From Oceanicaulis sp. HTCC2633 (lineage in GTDB: Bacteria; Pseudomonadota; Alphaproteobacteria; Caulobacterales; Maricaulaceae): a stretch of 64,000 bases of DNA. The translations under genes and the position numbers were made by a program. The notes beneath the pieces are model-generated. The model was not told the DNA's origin and did not search any database. It was given only the letters and a program-made list of their open reading frames with translations. The stretch lies in assembly GCF_000152745.1 (NCBI RefSeq), contig NZ_CH672428.1, positions 75,718 to 139,717 of the forward strand, written 5' to 3'. Of the stretch, positions 10,501-17,922 are shown in pieces. Position 1 is the stretch's first letter; each line of letters begins with the position of its first letter.

Positions 10501-10798
10501 CGCCCGTGATCGGCATCACATAGACGTCCTGATTGTTCTCATAGTCGGCGGTGAACGCCACCATCGTCCCGTCGGGGGAGATGTGCGGCGAGCGCTCGTC
10601 GGCCGCATGGGAGGTCAGACGAACCGGATCACGTCCGTCCAGCCCGGATCGCCACAGATCGCCGGCGTAGACGAAGACCAGCGTGTCTCCGTGAACAGCT
10701 GGCATGCGCAGCATCAAGGTCTGATCGTCCTGGGCCGAGGCGGCGGACGCCGCAAGGCCCAGAGCAGCGGCGGCAACCCCGCCGATAAGATGTTTCAT
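7517..10798 (-). CDS. Tricorn-like protease: TolB/WD-type propeller, PDZ and S41 domains, exported
   Basis: 1093 residues. A Sec signal peptide ends near ASAASAQ (residue ~23). Repeated propeller blades (SPDGRVLFASH, SPDGNRVAYIT, SPDGRWLAYTL) fill the first ~650 residues, with an acidic linker rich in D/E/N/S near 575-600. A PDZ segment (DFILAINGQDLTASD) follows, then an S41 protease domain with QVGHNRTGGG (His), DAGSGGDFLPYSFRR (nucleophile Ser) and VENEGVAPD (Glu). Tricorn proteins trim oligopeptides; this exported version probably works in the periplasm. Compared with archaeal tricorn, the Ser before the His is Gly and the residue after the nucleophile is Gly. The start has GGGGAGACC just upstream. 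Confidence 0.88.
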   Translation of the reverse strand: MKHLIGGVAAAALGLAASAASAQDDQTLMLRMPAVHGDTLVFVYAGDLWRSGLDGRDPVRLTSHAADERSPHISPDGTMVAFTADYENNQDVYVMPITGGQPQRLTWHPGNDQVTGWSPDGRVLFASHREVNHGRSDQLWSIAPGEGYPRKEMDARFVIGDMSADGRLAYHPTRLAHSFFTDGGSGWRIHRGGSTGTIRILSADRESSTLLESDRINEFYPIWVGDLVYYLSDVDGEQLALYSYDPETGERTRLHDEAPWDIRWMDSDGQTLVFEAGGRLKRYDVATGQVSEIRVSLNADLPQLAPRWENAASTIQSAALSPTGQRALITARGEVFSVPLDEGSTRNVSSTSGVREYTAIWSPDGNRVAYITDAGGAQQLTVVDQRGFESPRTLSLGGAEDSFYFLQSWTPETNRIVYTDHLLNLYVLNLETGRSTRVATEVRRSGFETAVSPDGRWLAYTLEQANFLRDLMLYNLEDGTRITVSDGMADVGAPAFSRDGAYLYFAASTNVGPQQVGLNMQTRERPVRYGLYAAVLAANGDSPLLPGTGDENADDGSNGSDDEDSDAAAATRVDAAGLSDRIVALPVAERNYANLGVAKDGSLLFLDLAQPGAEYTPPGESPNAQNRLMRFDFEEKEASELASGVNQFILSQDGSTILVDRNEGGWAHSETGASLELKGLNTSGMRLRIDPRAEWAHIFDEVWRMEAAYFYDPDLHGLDWQGVRERYEPLLAHVGRREDLNALMVDMIGEFQVGHNRTGGGDVHREQGVPGGLLGADFTLEGGRYRIARIYSGESWNPFLTAPLASPGLDVSAGDFILAINGQDLTASDNIHALLQGTVDNQITLTVADTANGRSARDIIVEPVGNENALRLWGWIEANRQAVDEATDGRVGYIYLPNTAGAGYDFFNRMYYAQANKQALIFDERSNGGGQAADYITDVLSPFHLAGWLSRGDQLPYNTPFGAHYGPKVMMIDQDAGSGGDFLPYSFRRREIGPLIGTRTWGGLIGISTNPGLVDGGSLVVPYFRFYTPDGEWRVENEGVAPDIEIHLDPVATNAGRDNQLERALAELERMMAAQTTPSVPLTAPAAPETVGQ

Positions 10799-11106
10799 GG
10801 TGGTCTCCCCTAGCGCATATCGTTGGATGCACGCGATGCGCCGCCCTCTCAAGGCAGCCTTATGCGGCAAGTTTGCCCACGCCAATGGGGGACGCAAGGA
10901 AAGAAAGATGACCAAACAGAAAGGAAAAAAGTCCGTACAAGGCGCTGTCTTTCAGGATCGCGAACTCTGCAAACCCGCCCCTCAACCGCTGTGAATCCGG
11001 TGAAGACCGCCAAGGCCCGCTGCCGCAAGCCCATGCAAGAAGGGCCGCGCGCGAGCGTTCGCGGCGGCCCTGATCCTCACGACGTTCAGACTCGCGCCCG
11101 TCGCTT
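10799..11106. other. Intergenic region between tricorn-like gene and FAH gene
   Basis: 308 bases with no credible gene. The right part (11041-11071) can fold into a stem AGGGCCGC/GCGGCCCT downstream of the FAH gene but has no T run, so its role as a terminator is doubtful. The left part (about 10880-10950) is A-rich and may hold the promoter of the minus-strand tricorn-like gene. No clear -35/-10 pair was identified. Confidence 0.4.
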
Positions 11107-12120
11107 CTAGCCCTCGTAACGGACCACTTTCTGCTCGATCGCGCCGAAGATGGACTTGCCGTCCTTGTCCAGCATCTCGATGCGCACGGTGTCGCCCGGG
11201 GTCATGAACGGGGTCTTCGCGGCGCCGTCATAGATCGTCTCGATCATGCGGATCTCGGCAATGCAGGAATAGCCCTTGCCGCCTTCCGCGACCGGCTTGC
11301 CGGGACCGTCGTCCAGCTTGTTGGAGATGGTGCCCGACCCGACGATGGAGCCCGCCGACAGCGGACGGGTTTTCGCGGCGTGTGCGACCAGCTGGGCGAA
11401 GTCGAAGGTCATGTCGACGGCGCATTCGGGTTCACCGAACTTGTTTCCGTTCAGCCAGGAATGAAGCGGCAGGTGCACCTTGCGGCCATCCCAGGCGTCA
11501 CCGAGCTCGTCCGGCGTCACCGCGACCGGGGAAAAGGCGCTCGGCGGCTTGGACTGGAAGAAACCAAAGCCCTTGGCGAGCTCGCCCGGGATCAGCCCGC
11601 GCAGGGACACGTCATTGACCAGCATGATCAGACGGATCTGCTTGGCGGCGTCGTCCGCGCTCAGCCCCGTCGGGCCGTCGCCGGTGATGACCGCGACTTC
11701 GGCTTCAAAGTCACAGCCCCAGCTGTCATCGCCCAGCGGAATATCCTGACGGGGCGCCAGGAACTTGTCCGAGCCGCCCTGATACATTAGCGGATCGGTC
11801 CAGAAGCTGTCGGGCAGCTCCGCGCCGCGCGCCTTGCGCACGAGTTCCACGTGATTGACGTAGGCCGAGCCGTCCGCCCACTGGAACGCCCGCGGCAGGG
11901 GCGACAGAGCTTCGCGCTCATGGAAGCGCTCGCGCGGGATGGATTCGCGCTCCAGCTCATCGGCCAGCGAGCGCAGGGCCGGCTCCTTGGTCTCCCACTC
12001 ATCGAGCGCCGCCTGCAGGGTCGGCGCAATATGGCTGGCGTCCGCGCACCAGGCGAGGTCCTTGGAGACGACCACCAGGCGGCCGTCGCGTTTTCCATTG
12101 TTCAGCGTGGCGAGTTTCAT
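11107..12120 (-). CDS. Fumarylacetoacetate hydrolase family protein
   Basis: 337 residues. DFEAEVAVITG supplies acidic metal ligands, LVNDVSLR and QSKPPSAFSPVAVTPDELG are typical of FAH-fold hydrolases, and GSGTISN is the conserved core loop. Known members cleave fumarylacetoacetate to fumarate and acetoacetate at the end of tyrosine/homogentisate breakdown. It lies 82 bases after the HGD-family dioxygenase in the same direction, which supports that role. No maleylacetoacetate isomerase gene is seen in the window. The start ATG at 12120 has GGAGAG upstream. Confidence 0.88.
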   Translation of the reverse strand: MKLATLNNGKRDGRLVVVSKDLAWCADASHIAPTLQAALDEWETKEPALRSLADELERESIPRERFHEREALSPLPRAFQWADGSAYVNHVELVRKARGAELPDSFWTDPLMYQGGSDKFLAPRQDIPLGDDSWGCDFEAEVAVITGDGPTGLSADDAAKQIRLIMLVNDVSLRGLIPGELAKGFGFFQSKPPSAFSPVAVTPDELGDAWDGRKVHLPLHSWLNGNKFGEPECAVDMTFDFAQLVAHAAKTRPLSAGSIVGSGTISNKLDDGPGKPVAEGGKGYSCIAEIRMIETIYDGAAKTPFMTPGDTVRIEMLDKDGKSIFGAIEQKVVRYEG

Positions 12121-12202
12121 GAGGGGAGCTCTCCGCTAGTGTTGCCGGCGACGCCACAGCGCCACCGGATGCAGTCATTCAGGTCAGGCCGGTGCGCGAA
12201 GC

Positions 12203-13342
12203 TTATTTCGCCTTCGGCTTCCAGCTGTTCACATAGTCCAGATTCTCGACACGCGATGCGCCCTCGCCCACATCCAGCGGGTCACGAGTGTCGATCATCA
12301 CGGCGTATTCGTCGGTCGCCGGCTTCTTCTGCTCGAGCATGTTGGCCAGCGCCTTGGGGTGCGGGCCATGGGTGAAGCCCGCCGGGTGGAAGGTCATCAT
12401 GCCCGCATCGATATTGTCGCGGCTGAAGAAGTCGCCGGCATGGTAGAACAGCACTTCATCATAATCGTCATTATTGTGGAAGAACGGCACTTTCAGCGCG
12501 CCCGGATCGGTCTCGAACGGACGCGGGGCGAAGGTGCAGACCACGAAGCGATCGGACAGGAAGGTGGTGTGCGCGCTCGGCGGCAGATGGTAGCGATGGC
12601 TCATCAGCGGCCGGATATGACGCACATTCAGGCGCACCGGATGCAATTCGCCATGCCAGCCCACCGCATCAAGCGGATTGTAGGGATAGGTGATGGTGGA
12701 GACCTGACCGCGTTTCTTGATCAGCACCTTCCACTCATGGTCCTCATCGGACTGTTGCGCCTTGAAGGCGTCATCCATGGCGGGCACGTCGAACATGGCC
12801 GGGTCGAACACGGCGTGCGGACCGACAAGGCCCTTGTCCGGCAGGGTGTAGTGGGTGTTGGTGGCTTCCACCATCAGCACCAGGGTCGGCTCTGACGGGG
12901 ACAGGCGCCACAGCGTGCCGCGCGGCAGCACGATGTAATCGCCCGCCTCATACTCGAGATGACCGAAATCGCAGAACAGCGAGCCCGCGCCGCGATGGAT
13001 GAACAGAAGCTGGTCGCCATCGGCGTTGCGCGCCAACGTGGTCATCGGCTCGGCAAGCGACCAGAACCGGATGTCCGTAGCGTTGTTGAACAGCACGGAG
13101 GCGGACTCCCACGGCGTGTTCTGCGCCGCGCCCAGCTTGTTCAGGTCAAAGGCGCGCGGCTGCAGCGGGCCCTCGAAATTGACCCAACCGGTGGGCGGAC
13201 GCTTGTGGTGCAGGAAGGCGGCGGGGCCGAAGAACCCCTCCTTGCTCATCTCCCGCTCATAGGTGCCTTCGGGCATGTCGGCGTGAGCCTGACGCGAGGC
13301 GTTGCCTTCCACACGAGATGCGTAAATCCATTTGCGAGCCAT
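12203..13342 (-). CDS. Homogentisate 1,2-dioxygenase family protein (short form)
   Basis: 379 residues, about 55 fewer than standard HmgA. The cupin-like features are recognisable: a segment around RPLMSHRYHLPP, NNDDYDEVLFYHAGDFFSRD and FHPAGFTHGPHP. The usual HRNxMSE metal signature reads HRYHLPP, so the Glu iron ligand of standard homogentisate dioxygenase is not evident. By family it opens the homogentisate ring with O2 and Fe(II). The pairing with an FAH-family gene supports this, but another substrate is possible. The start at 13342 is preceded by GGGAGCG. In-frame sequence further upstream is read through from antisense of the next gene and was not included. Confidence 0.72.
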   Translation of the reverse strand: MARKWIYASRVEGNASRQAHADMPEGTYEREMSKEGFFGPAAFLHHKRPPTGWVNFEGPLQPRAFDLNKLGAAQNTPWESASVLFNNATDIRFWSLAEPMTTLARNADGDQLLFIHRGAGSLFCDFGHLEYEAGDYIVLPRGTLWRLSPSEPTLVLMVEATNTHYTLPDKGLVGPHAVFDPAMFDVPAMDDAFKAQQSDEDHEWKVLIKKRGQVSTITYPYNPLDAVGWHGELHPVRLNVRHIRPLMSHRYHLPPSAHTTFLSDRFVVCTFAPRPFETDPGALKVPFFHNNDDYDEVLFYHAGDFFSRDNIDAGMMTFHPAGFTHGPHPKALANMLEQKKPATDEYAVMIDTRDPLDVGEGASRVENLDYVNSWKPKAK

Positions 13343-13398
13343 GAGGCGCTCCCTGACTGGCGAAAACCGTATCTCCGACAAGATAGTTACATTTGAAA

Positions 13399-13800
13399 CT
13401 AAATGGAAGGCGTTCGGCGGAGCTGAATCCATGGAAACAGTGCAAACAGGATTTGCCCGAACAGTCCGAGCGCTCCGGCCAGGCTTGTCCAACGGATCAC
13501 CTGGTCGGTCAGGCTGCGGTCGAACGCCAGCTTGCCCAGAGCCAACTCCGCGATCATGAGACAGGTGAAGGCCACCGCGCCCATGACAAGACCTGCCGCC
13601 GGAGTGGCGGAAGGCATGCGCCGGGTCAGGGCATGTGAAGTCAGCCAGCACGCGCCAAGCATGACCGGCAGCTCGAGCAGCACCGCGCCCAGCTCACCCA
13701 GAACGGGGGAGACCAGAAGAACGCGGAGACTGCCCAGACCGAACCCGATCGCAAAGACGATCACAAAATAGACAAGACCGGCACGGACGGCCTGTCCCAT
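13399..13800 (-). CDS. Small integral membrane protein of unknown function
   Basis: 133 residues with four predicted membrane helices (about 9-29, 37-56, 68-90 and 105-124) separated by short loops. I do not recognise the family. It starts 5 bases after the stop of the isoaspartyl peptidase gene, so the two are very likely co-transcribed. Nothing in it suggests catalysis. Confidence 0.6.
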   Translation of the reverse strand: MGQAVRAGLVYFVIVFAIGFGLGSLRVLLVSPVLGELGAVLLELPVMLGACWLTSHALTRRMPSATPAAGLVMGAVAFTCLMIAELALGKLAFDRSLTDQVIRWTSLAGALGLFGQILFALFPWIQLRRTPSI

Positions 13801-13805
13801 CGCGC

Positions 13806-14855
13806 CTAGTCCTCATCCCCATAGACCGAGACCACGGGATCAGACCCGGGGGTCCAGCTGGCGCGATACATGCCGGACGTGTTGAAGGCCCAATGCGGGC
13901 CGTCATTGGCGAGGATCACCACCCCGCCATCACCACCCATGGCGGTCAGGTCCTGCATGATGACCGAATCGAGGGCGTCGTCCGCATCCTGCCCGCTCTC
14001 GATATAGGTGCAGATGCGGGCCGCCACATTCAGGCGGATGAAGTATTCGCCCGTACCGGTGGCCGAAACGCCGCACTGGGGCGTGGCGTAGGTGCCGGCG
14101 CCAATGATCGGGCTGTCGCCCACCCGGCCCCAGCGCTTGGCGGTGGTGCCGCCCGTGGACGTGCCCGCCACGATCTCGCCGGTCGCATCGCGCGCGACAA
14201 CGCCCACAGTGCCGAAAGCGTGCTCACGCTCCATCAGATCAAGCGCGCCTTCCCGAATGGGTTCGGGATCCGGGGCGCCTTCGGGGCGGGGCGGAACAGG
14301 CAAGCCCAGCTGACGCACTGCGCGCACCATCGAGGCCCAGCGGCGCTCGGTGAAGAAATAGGAATTGTCGACCAGTTCGAGATCCTGGTCCGCGGCGAAG
14401 GCCTCTGCGCCCTCGCTCTGCAGCATCACATGCGGGCTGTTCTCGAGCACCGCACGGGCCAGCGAGATCGGGTGGCGCACATTGGTGACGCCAGCCACCG
14501 CGCCAGCCTGCATGTCCGAGCCGCGCATGATGGAGGAATCAAGTTCGTTGCGACCGCCGGATGTGAACACCGCGCCACGCCCGGCATTGAACTTGGGATC
14601 ATCCTCAAGGGTATGGATGACCGCTTCGACCGCATCCATGGCGCTGGCGCCGTCAGCCAGCATCTCTCCGCCCAGCCGGATGGCCGCATCCAGCGCTTCG
14701 CGATAGGCGGCTTCGGTCTCTGCATCCATGTCGCCGCGCTCAATGACGCCAGCGCCGCCATGCAGCACGATCGCCCAGTCTTCCGCCTGGTCCTGCGCCA
14801 TCGCCGCTCCGCTCGCCAGAACCCCAGCACATACGCTCATCAAAAGACGCCGCAT
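13806..14855 (-). CDS. Isoaspartyl peptidase / plant-type L-asparaginase (Ntn hydrolase), exported
   Basis: 349 residues with a signal peptide ending near GAAMAQ (residue ~20). WAIVLHGGAG at the mature N-terminus, FNAGRGAVFT, and the autoprocessing site HAFGTVGVVA mark the type-2 asparaginase family; the Thr of GTVG becomes the N-terminal nucleophile after self-cleavage. GGTTAKRWGRVGDSPIIGAGTYA completes the active-site region. It removes beta-aspartyl residues from isopeptides or hydrolyses asparagine. The start at 14855 has GGGGAGAG upstream. It forms a probable operon with the small membrane protein that follows. Confidence 0.92.
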   Translation of the reverse strand: MRRLLMSVCAGVLASGAAMAQDQAEDWAIVLHGGAGVIERGDMDAETEAAYREALDAAIRLGGEMLADGASAMDAVEAVIHTLEDDPKFNAGRGAVFTSGGRNELDSSIMRGSDMQAGAVAGVTNVRHPISLARAVLENSPHVMLQSEGAEAFAADQDLELVDNSYFFTERRWASMVRAVRQLGLPVPPRPEGAPDPEPIREGALDLMEREHAFGTVGVVARDATGEIVAGTSTGGTTAKRWGRVGDSPIIGAGTYATPQCGVSATGTGEYFIRLNVAARICTYIESGQDADDALDSVIMQDLTAMGGDGGVVILANDGPHWAFNTSGMYRASWTPGSDPVVSVYGDED

Positions 14856-14943
14856 CAGTCTCTCCCCGGTCTGTTTGACGCTGAGAGGACCAGCTTGTCT
14901 GACCGATGGCAAGCATTCTGCGCGCAAGCCGGGCTCAAAATAC

Positions 14944-14973
14944 GAAAGGCGAGGTCCCCCGACCTCGCCTTTC
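14944..14973. terminator. Long perfect hairpin, probable terminator
   Basis: A 13-bp perfect stem GAAAGGCGAGGTC/GACCTCGCCTTTC (14944-14956 and 14961-14973) with a CCCC loop. It lies 25 bases beyond the stop of the minus-strand isochorismatase-fold operon; in that direction the hairpin is followed by GTATTTTG, so it most likely ends that operon. Confidence 0.7.
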
Positions 14974-14997
14974 TCCGCACGATCAAGCTGCTGCAGT

Positions 14998-15582
14998 CTA
15001 GCTTAGTCGTGGCTGGGTCAGCATGTTGATGCGGCCAAGCGCATACTGGGATTTCTCACCGAAGAGCGCGCTGCGCGAGACAAGGCGATTGAGCTTGGCC
15101 GCCGTATCCATGCACAGGGCGCGGGCGTGATCGGCGGACCATTCGCCGACTTCAGCCGACCCGACGGCTTCCTCGATCAGATTGAGTGGATGCATGCGCT
15201 CCTCGGCGTCATACATCGTGGCGGTCAGCGAGGTCGGTGCAGAGAAGCCCATCAGATAGGCGGGCGCGCCCATGGCGCCCTCGAGAATGCCTGCGAGATC
15301 GGGATGCGCGTAGGCGGACACGCCCGCACGTCGCAGCAGAATCTCGCCCGGACGCGGTTCGCAGCCCGGCGCCGGCTGGTGCAAGCCGTTATCGGACATG
15401 ATCGGTCCGCCCGGATGAAGCTGGACATGCACGATCGACCAGTTCGCCGCGCGGGCTTCAGACAGGATGGATGCGCTGACCTGGGCAATGCGTTCACCCT
15501 GCGGATCCGTCCAGGGACGGCCCTCGGCCACGAACTCCATTTGCAAATCCAGGCAGACCAGTACGGGAACACCCAGGCTCAT
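14998..15582 (-). CDS. Isochorismatase-fold protein lacking Cys and Lys of the catalytic triad
   Basis: 194 residues. The fold is recognisable from VLVCLDLQMEF (Asp present) and the Gly-rich strand before APTSLTATMYDA. In cysteine hydrolases of this superfamily the triad is Asp-Lys-Cys. Here the Lys position in LLRRAGVSAYAHPDL is Arg, and the Cys position in GFSAPTSLTATMYDA is Ser. It is therefore probably not a standard amidase and may be a binding protein or have a changed mechanism. It overlaps the GNAT gene upstream by 4 bases (ATGA). GGAGACGGAG supports the start at 15582. Confidence 0.7.
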   Translation of the reverse strand: MSLGVPVLVCLDLQMEFVAEGRPWTDPQGERIAQVSASILSEARAANWSIVHVQLHPGGPIMSDNGLHQPAPGCEPRPGEILLRRAGVSAYAHPDLAGILEGAMGAPAYLMGFSAPTSLTATMYDAEERMHPLNLIEEAVGSAEVGEWSADHARALCMDTAAKLNRLVSRSALFGEKSQYALGRINMLTQPRLS

Positions 15583-16232
15583 TTTGCTTTCTCCGTCTCC
15601 TTGAGCGCAGCCGCAGCCTTGGCGCCGCGTGCCGGCTCCCTCCCCTGTAGCGGCGACGCGCCGCGTTTCACCGATTTGTCGAGCGGACCGGGACGATCCC
15701 AATCCCCTTCCGGCCGATCCAGGATCAGCGGATCGGTATCAATGTGCAGCGCTTGGGGGTGAGGCGCCGGGCGCCCCTCCATTTCCGCATACGCCCTATC
15801 TGAAAATACGAAGACCCCGCGGTGCTCGCGATGTATGAAGCCGTAGCGCTTCCAGTACGGGATCAGGTGCTCCTGCACATGGCCCACGAATTTGCGGTAG
15901 CCCTTGCGCCGGATGATCTCCATGGCCTCGGTCATCATCTGTCGCGCGACCCGGCCCGAGCGGTGCCCCTTGCGCACGCAGACGCGTTCAATCTTGGCGA
16001 AATCCGCAAACCAGCGAATACGCAGGCAGCCCAGCGGCTCTCCGCCCGCCTCGCCCAGAAAATGGGTGGCGCCGGCGAGATCGTTGCCGTCAAACTCCTC
16101 GTCATACGGGCAGTCCTGTTCCGCCATGTAGACCAGGGCGCGAACCACAGCGATCCGCTGCATGTCTTCCAGGTTTCGCGCCACGCGAATGATCACGGGC
16201 GGTTCGAATTCCTCTACGCGTGTTCCGTCCAT
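15579..16232 (-). CDS. GNAT family N-acetyltransferase
   Basis: 217 residues. The acetyl-CoA-binding motif A region is RVCVRKGHRSGRVARQMM, followed by HVQEHLIPYWKRYGF, matching GNAT motifs A and B. The last ~65 residues are charged and low in predicted structure. The acceptor substrate is unknown. It is the middle gene of a three-gene operon: 14 bases after the upstream hypothetical gene, and its stop overlaps the start of the isochorismatase-fold gene. Confidence 0.82.
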   Translation of the reverse strand: MDGTRVEEFEPPVIIRVARNLEDMQRIAVVRALVYMAEQDCPYDEEFDGNDLAGATHFLGEAGGEPLGCLRIRWFADFAKIERVCVRKGHRSGRVARQMMTEAMEIIRRKGYRKFVGHVQEHLIPYWKRYGFIHREHRGVFVFSDRAYAEMEGRPAPHPQALHIDTDPLILDRPEGDWDRPGPLDKSVKRGASPLQGREPARGAKAAAALKETEKAK

Positions 16233-16246
16233 AGCCCCCTCCGACC

Positions 16247-16831
16247 CTAAGACTTGTTGCTATCGGCAGCCTGGGGCACCCACCCCAGCCAGGCTGCGCC
16301 TGACGACGGCGCATCGAGCGCCGCGGTCATCATGCGTCCCTCCCGGCTCATGGGCCGGGCGAACAAGGCCACGTGCGGGAAGGCCCGGCGTCGCGCTTCG
16401 GTCACGGCACGCACGACGGCGCGCTTGTCCGCTTCGCTGACGCCGGCCAGGCACCACACGTAAATCGCCGACGCGCGCTCATCGGGCGCGGTCAGCTGAT
16501 CAAGGTCGGGATTGTCGGGCGACAGGCGCCCGTACATCAGCGCCTCAAAGCCCAGAGCGTTCAGGAACAGCAGGGCGATAAAGCCGCTGGCTTCGCCCGC
16601 TTCATTACGGCGGATGAAGAAACAGCGCCCAGTGCGCGCCTGACATCCCAGCACGATTTCGGCCGAGGCCAGCGCCCCGCCCAGTGCGGTGACGGCGACT
16701 GCAGAGGCGTCTGCTACATCCGAGGGCTCTTCAGAAGATGTAAAGCCATGCCGGGCGAAGATGCGCATGAGTTCAGCGGTCGCTGGCGCATCTGGCCCTT
16801 CCAGCCGGTGTTGCTTATCCTGATCGCGCAT
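16247..16831 (-). CDS. Hypothetical protein, first gene of the GNAT operon
   Basis: 194 residues, soluble, not recognised. The middle part (FIALLFLNALGFEALMYGRLSP) and a later YVWCLAGVSEADKRAVVRAV look like an alternating beta-alpha fold that could itself be GNAT-like, but no CoA loop is clear. The ATG at 16831 has GAGGGG upstream; an ATG at 16843 has none. It is divergent from the LysR gene with about 100 bases between them, so LysR may control this operon. Confidence 0.65.
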   Translation of the reverse strand: MRDQDKQHRLEGPDAPATAELMRIFARHGFTSSEEPSDVADASAVAVTALGGALASAEIVLGCQARTGRCFFIRRNEAGEASGFIALLFLNALGFEALMYGRLSPDNPDLDQLTAPDERASAIYVWCLAGVSEADKRAVVRAVTEARRRAFPHVALFARPMSREGRMMTAALDAPSSGAAWLGWVPQAADSNKS

Positions 16832-16932
16832 GAAGCCCCTCATCCAATATCAGGAATGTTACCGGTTCCCCTCCCTCCTGCGCTTCAGCGAAGACGACAT
16901 GCCCCCTATTCATCCGCAAAGCGGACGCGTTC

Positions 16933-17922
16933 ATGAGCACTAAGCCGCAACTGTTTGACTGGGACGATCTGCGTATTTTCCATGCGCTGGTCTCCTCGGG
17001 GTCCATGAGCAGCGCCGCTCGCAAGCTCGGCATCGGACAGCCAACCGTGAGTCGGCGTCTGGAGCAGCTTGAAACCCGGATCGGCGCCCGCCTTGTGACC
17101 CGTGGCGCGGAAGGCGTGGAGCTGACCGCCATCGGCGAGCGCATCTGGGCCCAGGTCCAGATCATGCAATCCACCGCCGGCGACATCGAACGCATCGCCC
17201 ACCAGGCTGACCGCGCGGACGCTGGCACCGTTCACCTGGCCGCGCCCGAGGGGGTGGCGGGCTACTGGATCGCACGGCAACTGCCCAGCTTTGTCGAGGC
17301 GAACCCGGCCATCAATCTGGAGATCAACACGCGGGTGGATGGCGAGCTGGCGCTCGACCAGAGCGACATCTGCCTGCAGATGACCGAATCCAAGCGCATG
17401 AGCCATGTGGCGACCGAGCTGGGCACGCTGCATTATGTGCCGTTCGCGGCGCGGGCGTATCTGGACACCTATGGCGCGCCCAAGAGCGTGGCGGACGTGC
17501 TTAACCACCGCATCGCCGATCTGGTCAGTTATAGCGCCCAGCAAACGCACTGGCCCAAGGAAGCCAGCGCCATCAAGCAGATGATGAATCCGTCCCTGAC
17601 GACGGACAACTCACTGGCGCTGGTGGAGGCCGTACGCGCCGGCACCGCGATCTCGATGATCCCGACCTATGCCGCCAAGGTGCAGCCCGAGCTGGTGCAT
17701 GTGGATCTGGGGCTCGAGGTCCCGATCACCCTGTGGATGGTCTACCATCCCGACCAGCGTCGGGTGACGCGGGTGCGCAAGGTGCTCGACTGGCTGCGCG
17801 AGATTTTCGACGGCACGCGTTATCCCTGGTTCCGCAAGGACTATCTGCCGCCCAGCACCTTTTCCGATGTGGACGTCGTACATGTGCGTGGCGAACGCCC
17901 GCGGCCCAAGGCTCTGGACTAG
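16933..17922 (+). CDS. LysR-family transcriptional regulator
   Basis: 329 residues. The N-terminal winged helix-turn-helix covers about residues 10-67 (LRIFHALVSSGSMSSAARKL, QPTVSRRLEQLE). The rest is a LysR substrate-binding domain with an extra ~25-residue C-terminal tail containing RYPWFRKDYLPP. The effector is unknown. Divergent placement with the hypothetical-GNAT-isochorismatase operon suggests that operon as target. Its TAG stop shares a palindromic CTAG with the stop of the serine hydrolase gene on the other strand. No strong ribosome site is visible. Confidence 0.88.
   Translation: MSTKPQLFDWDDLRIFHALVSSGSMSSAARKLGIGQPTVSRRLEQLETRIGARLVTRGAEGVELTAIGERIWAQVQIMQSTAGDIERIAHQADRADAGTVHLAAPEGVAGYWIARQLPSFVEANPAINLEINTRVDGELALDQSDICLQMTESKRMSHVATELGTLHYVPFAARAYLDTYGAPKSVADVLNHRIADLVSYSAQQTHWPKEASAIKQMMNPSLTTDNSLALVEAVRAGTAISMIPTYAAKVQPELVHVDLGLEVPITLWMVYHPDQRRVTRVRKVLDWLREIFDGTRYPWFRKDYLPPSTFSDVDVVHVRGERPRPKALD

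Noticed and set aside
11041-11071. Terminator after the FAH gene
   Set aside because: The stem AGGGCCGC/GCGGCCCT is real but has no T run on the relevant strand and a long loop, so it was not listed as a terminator.
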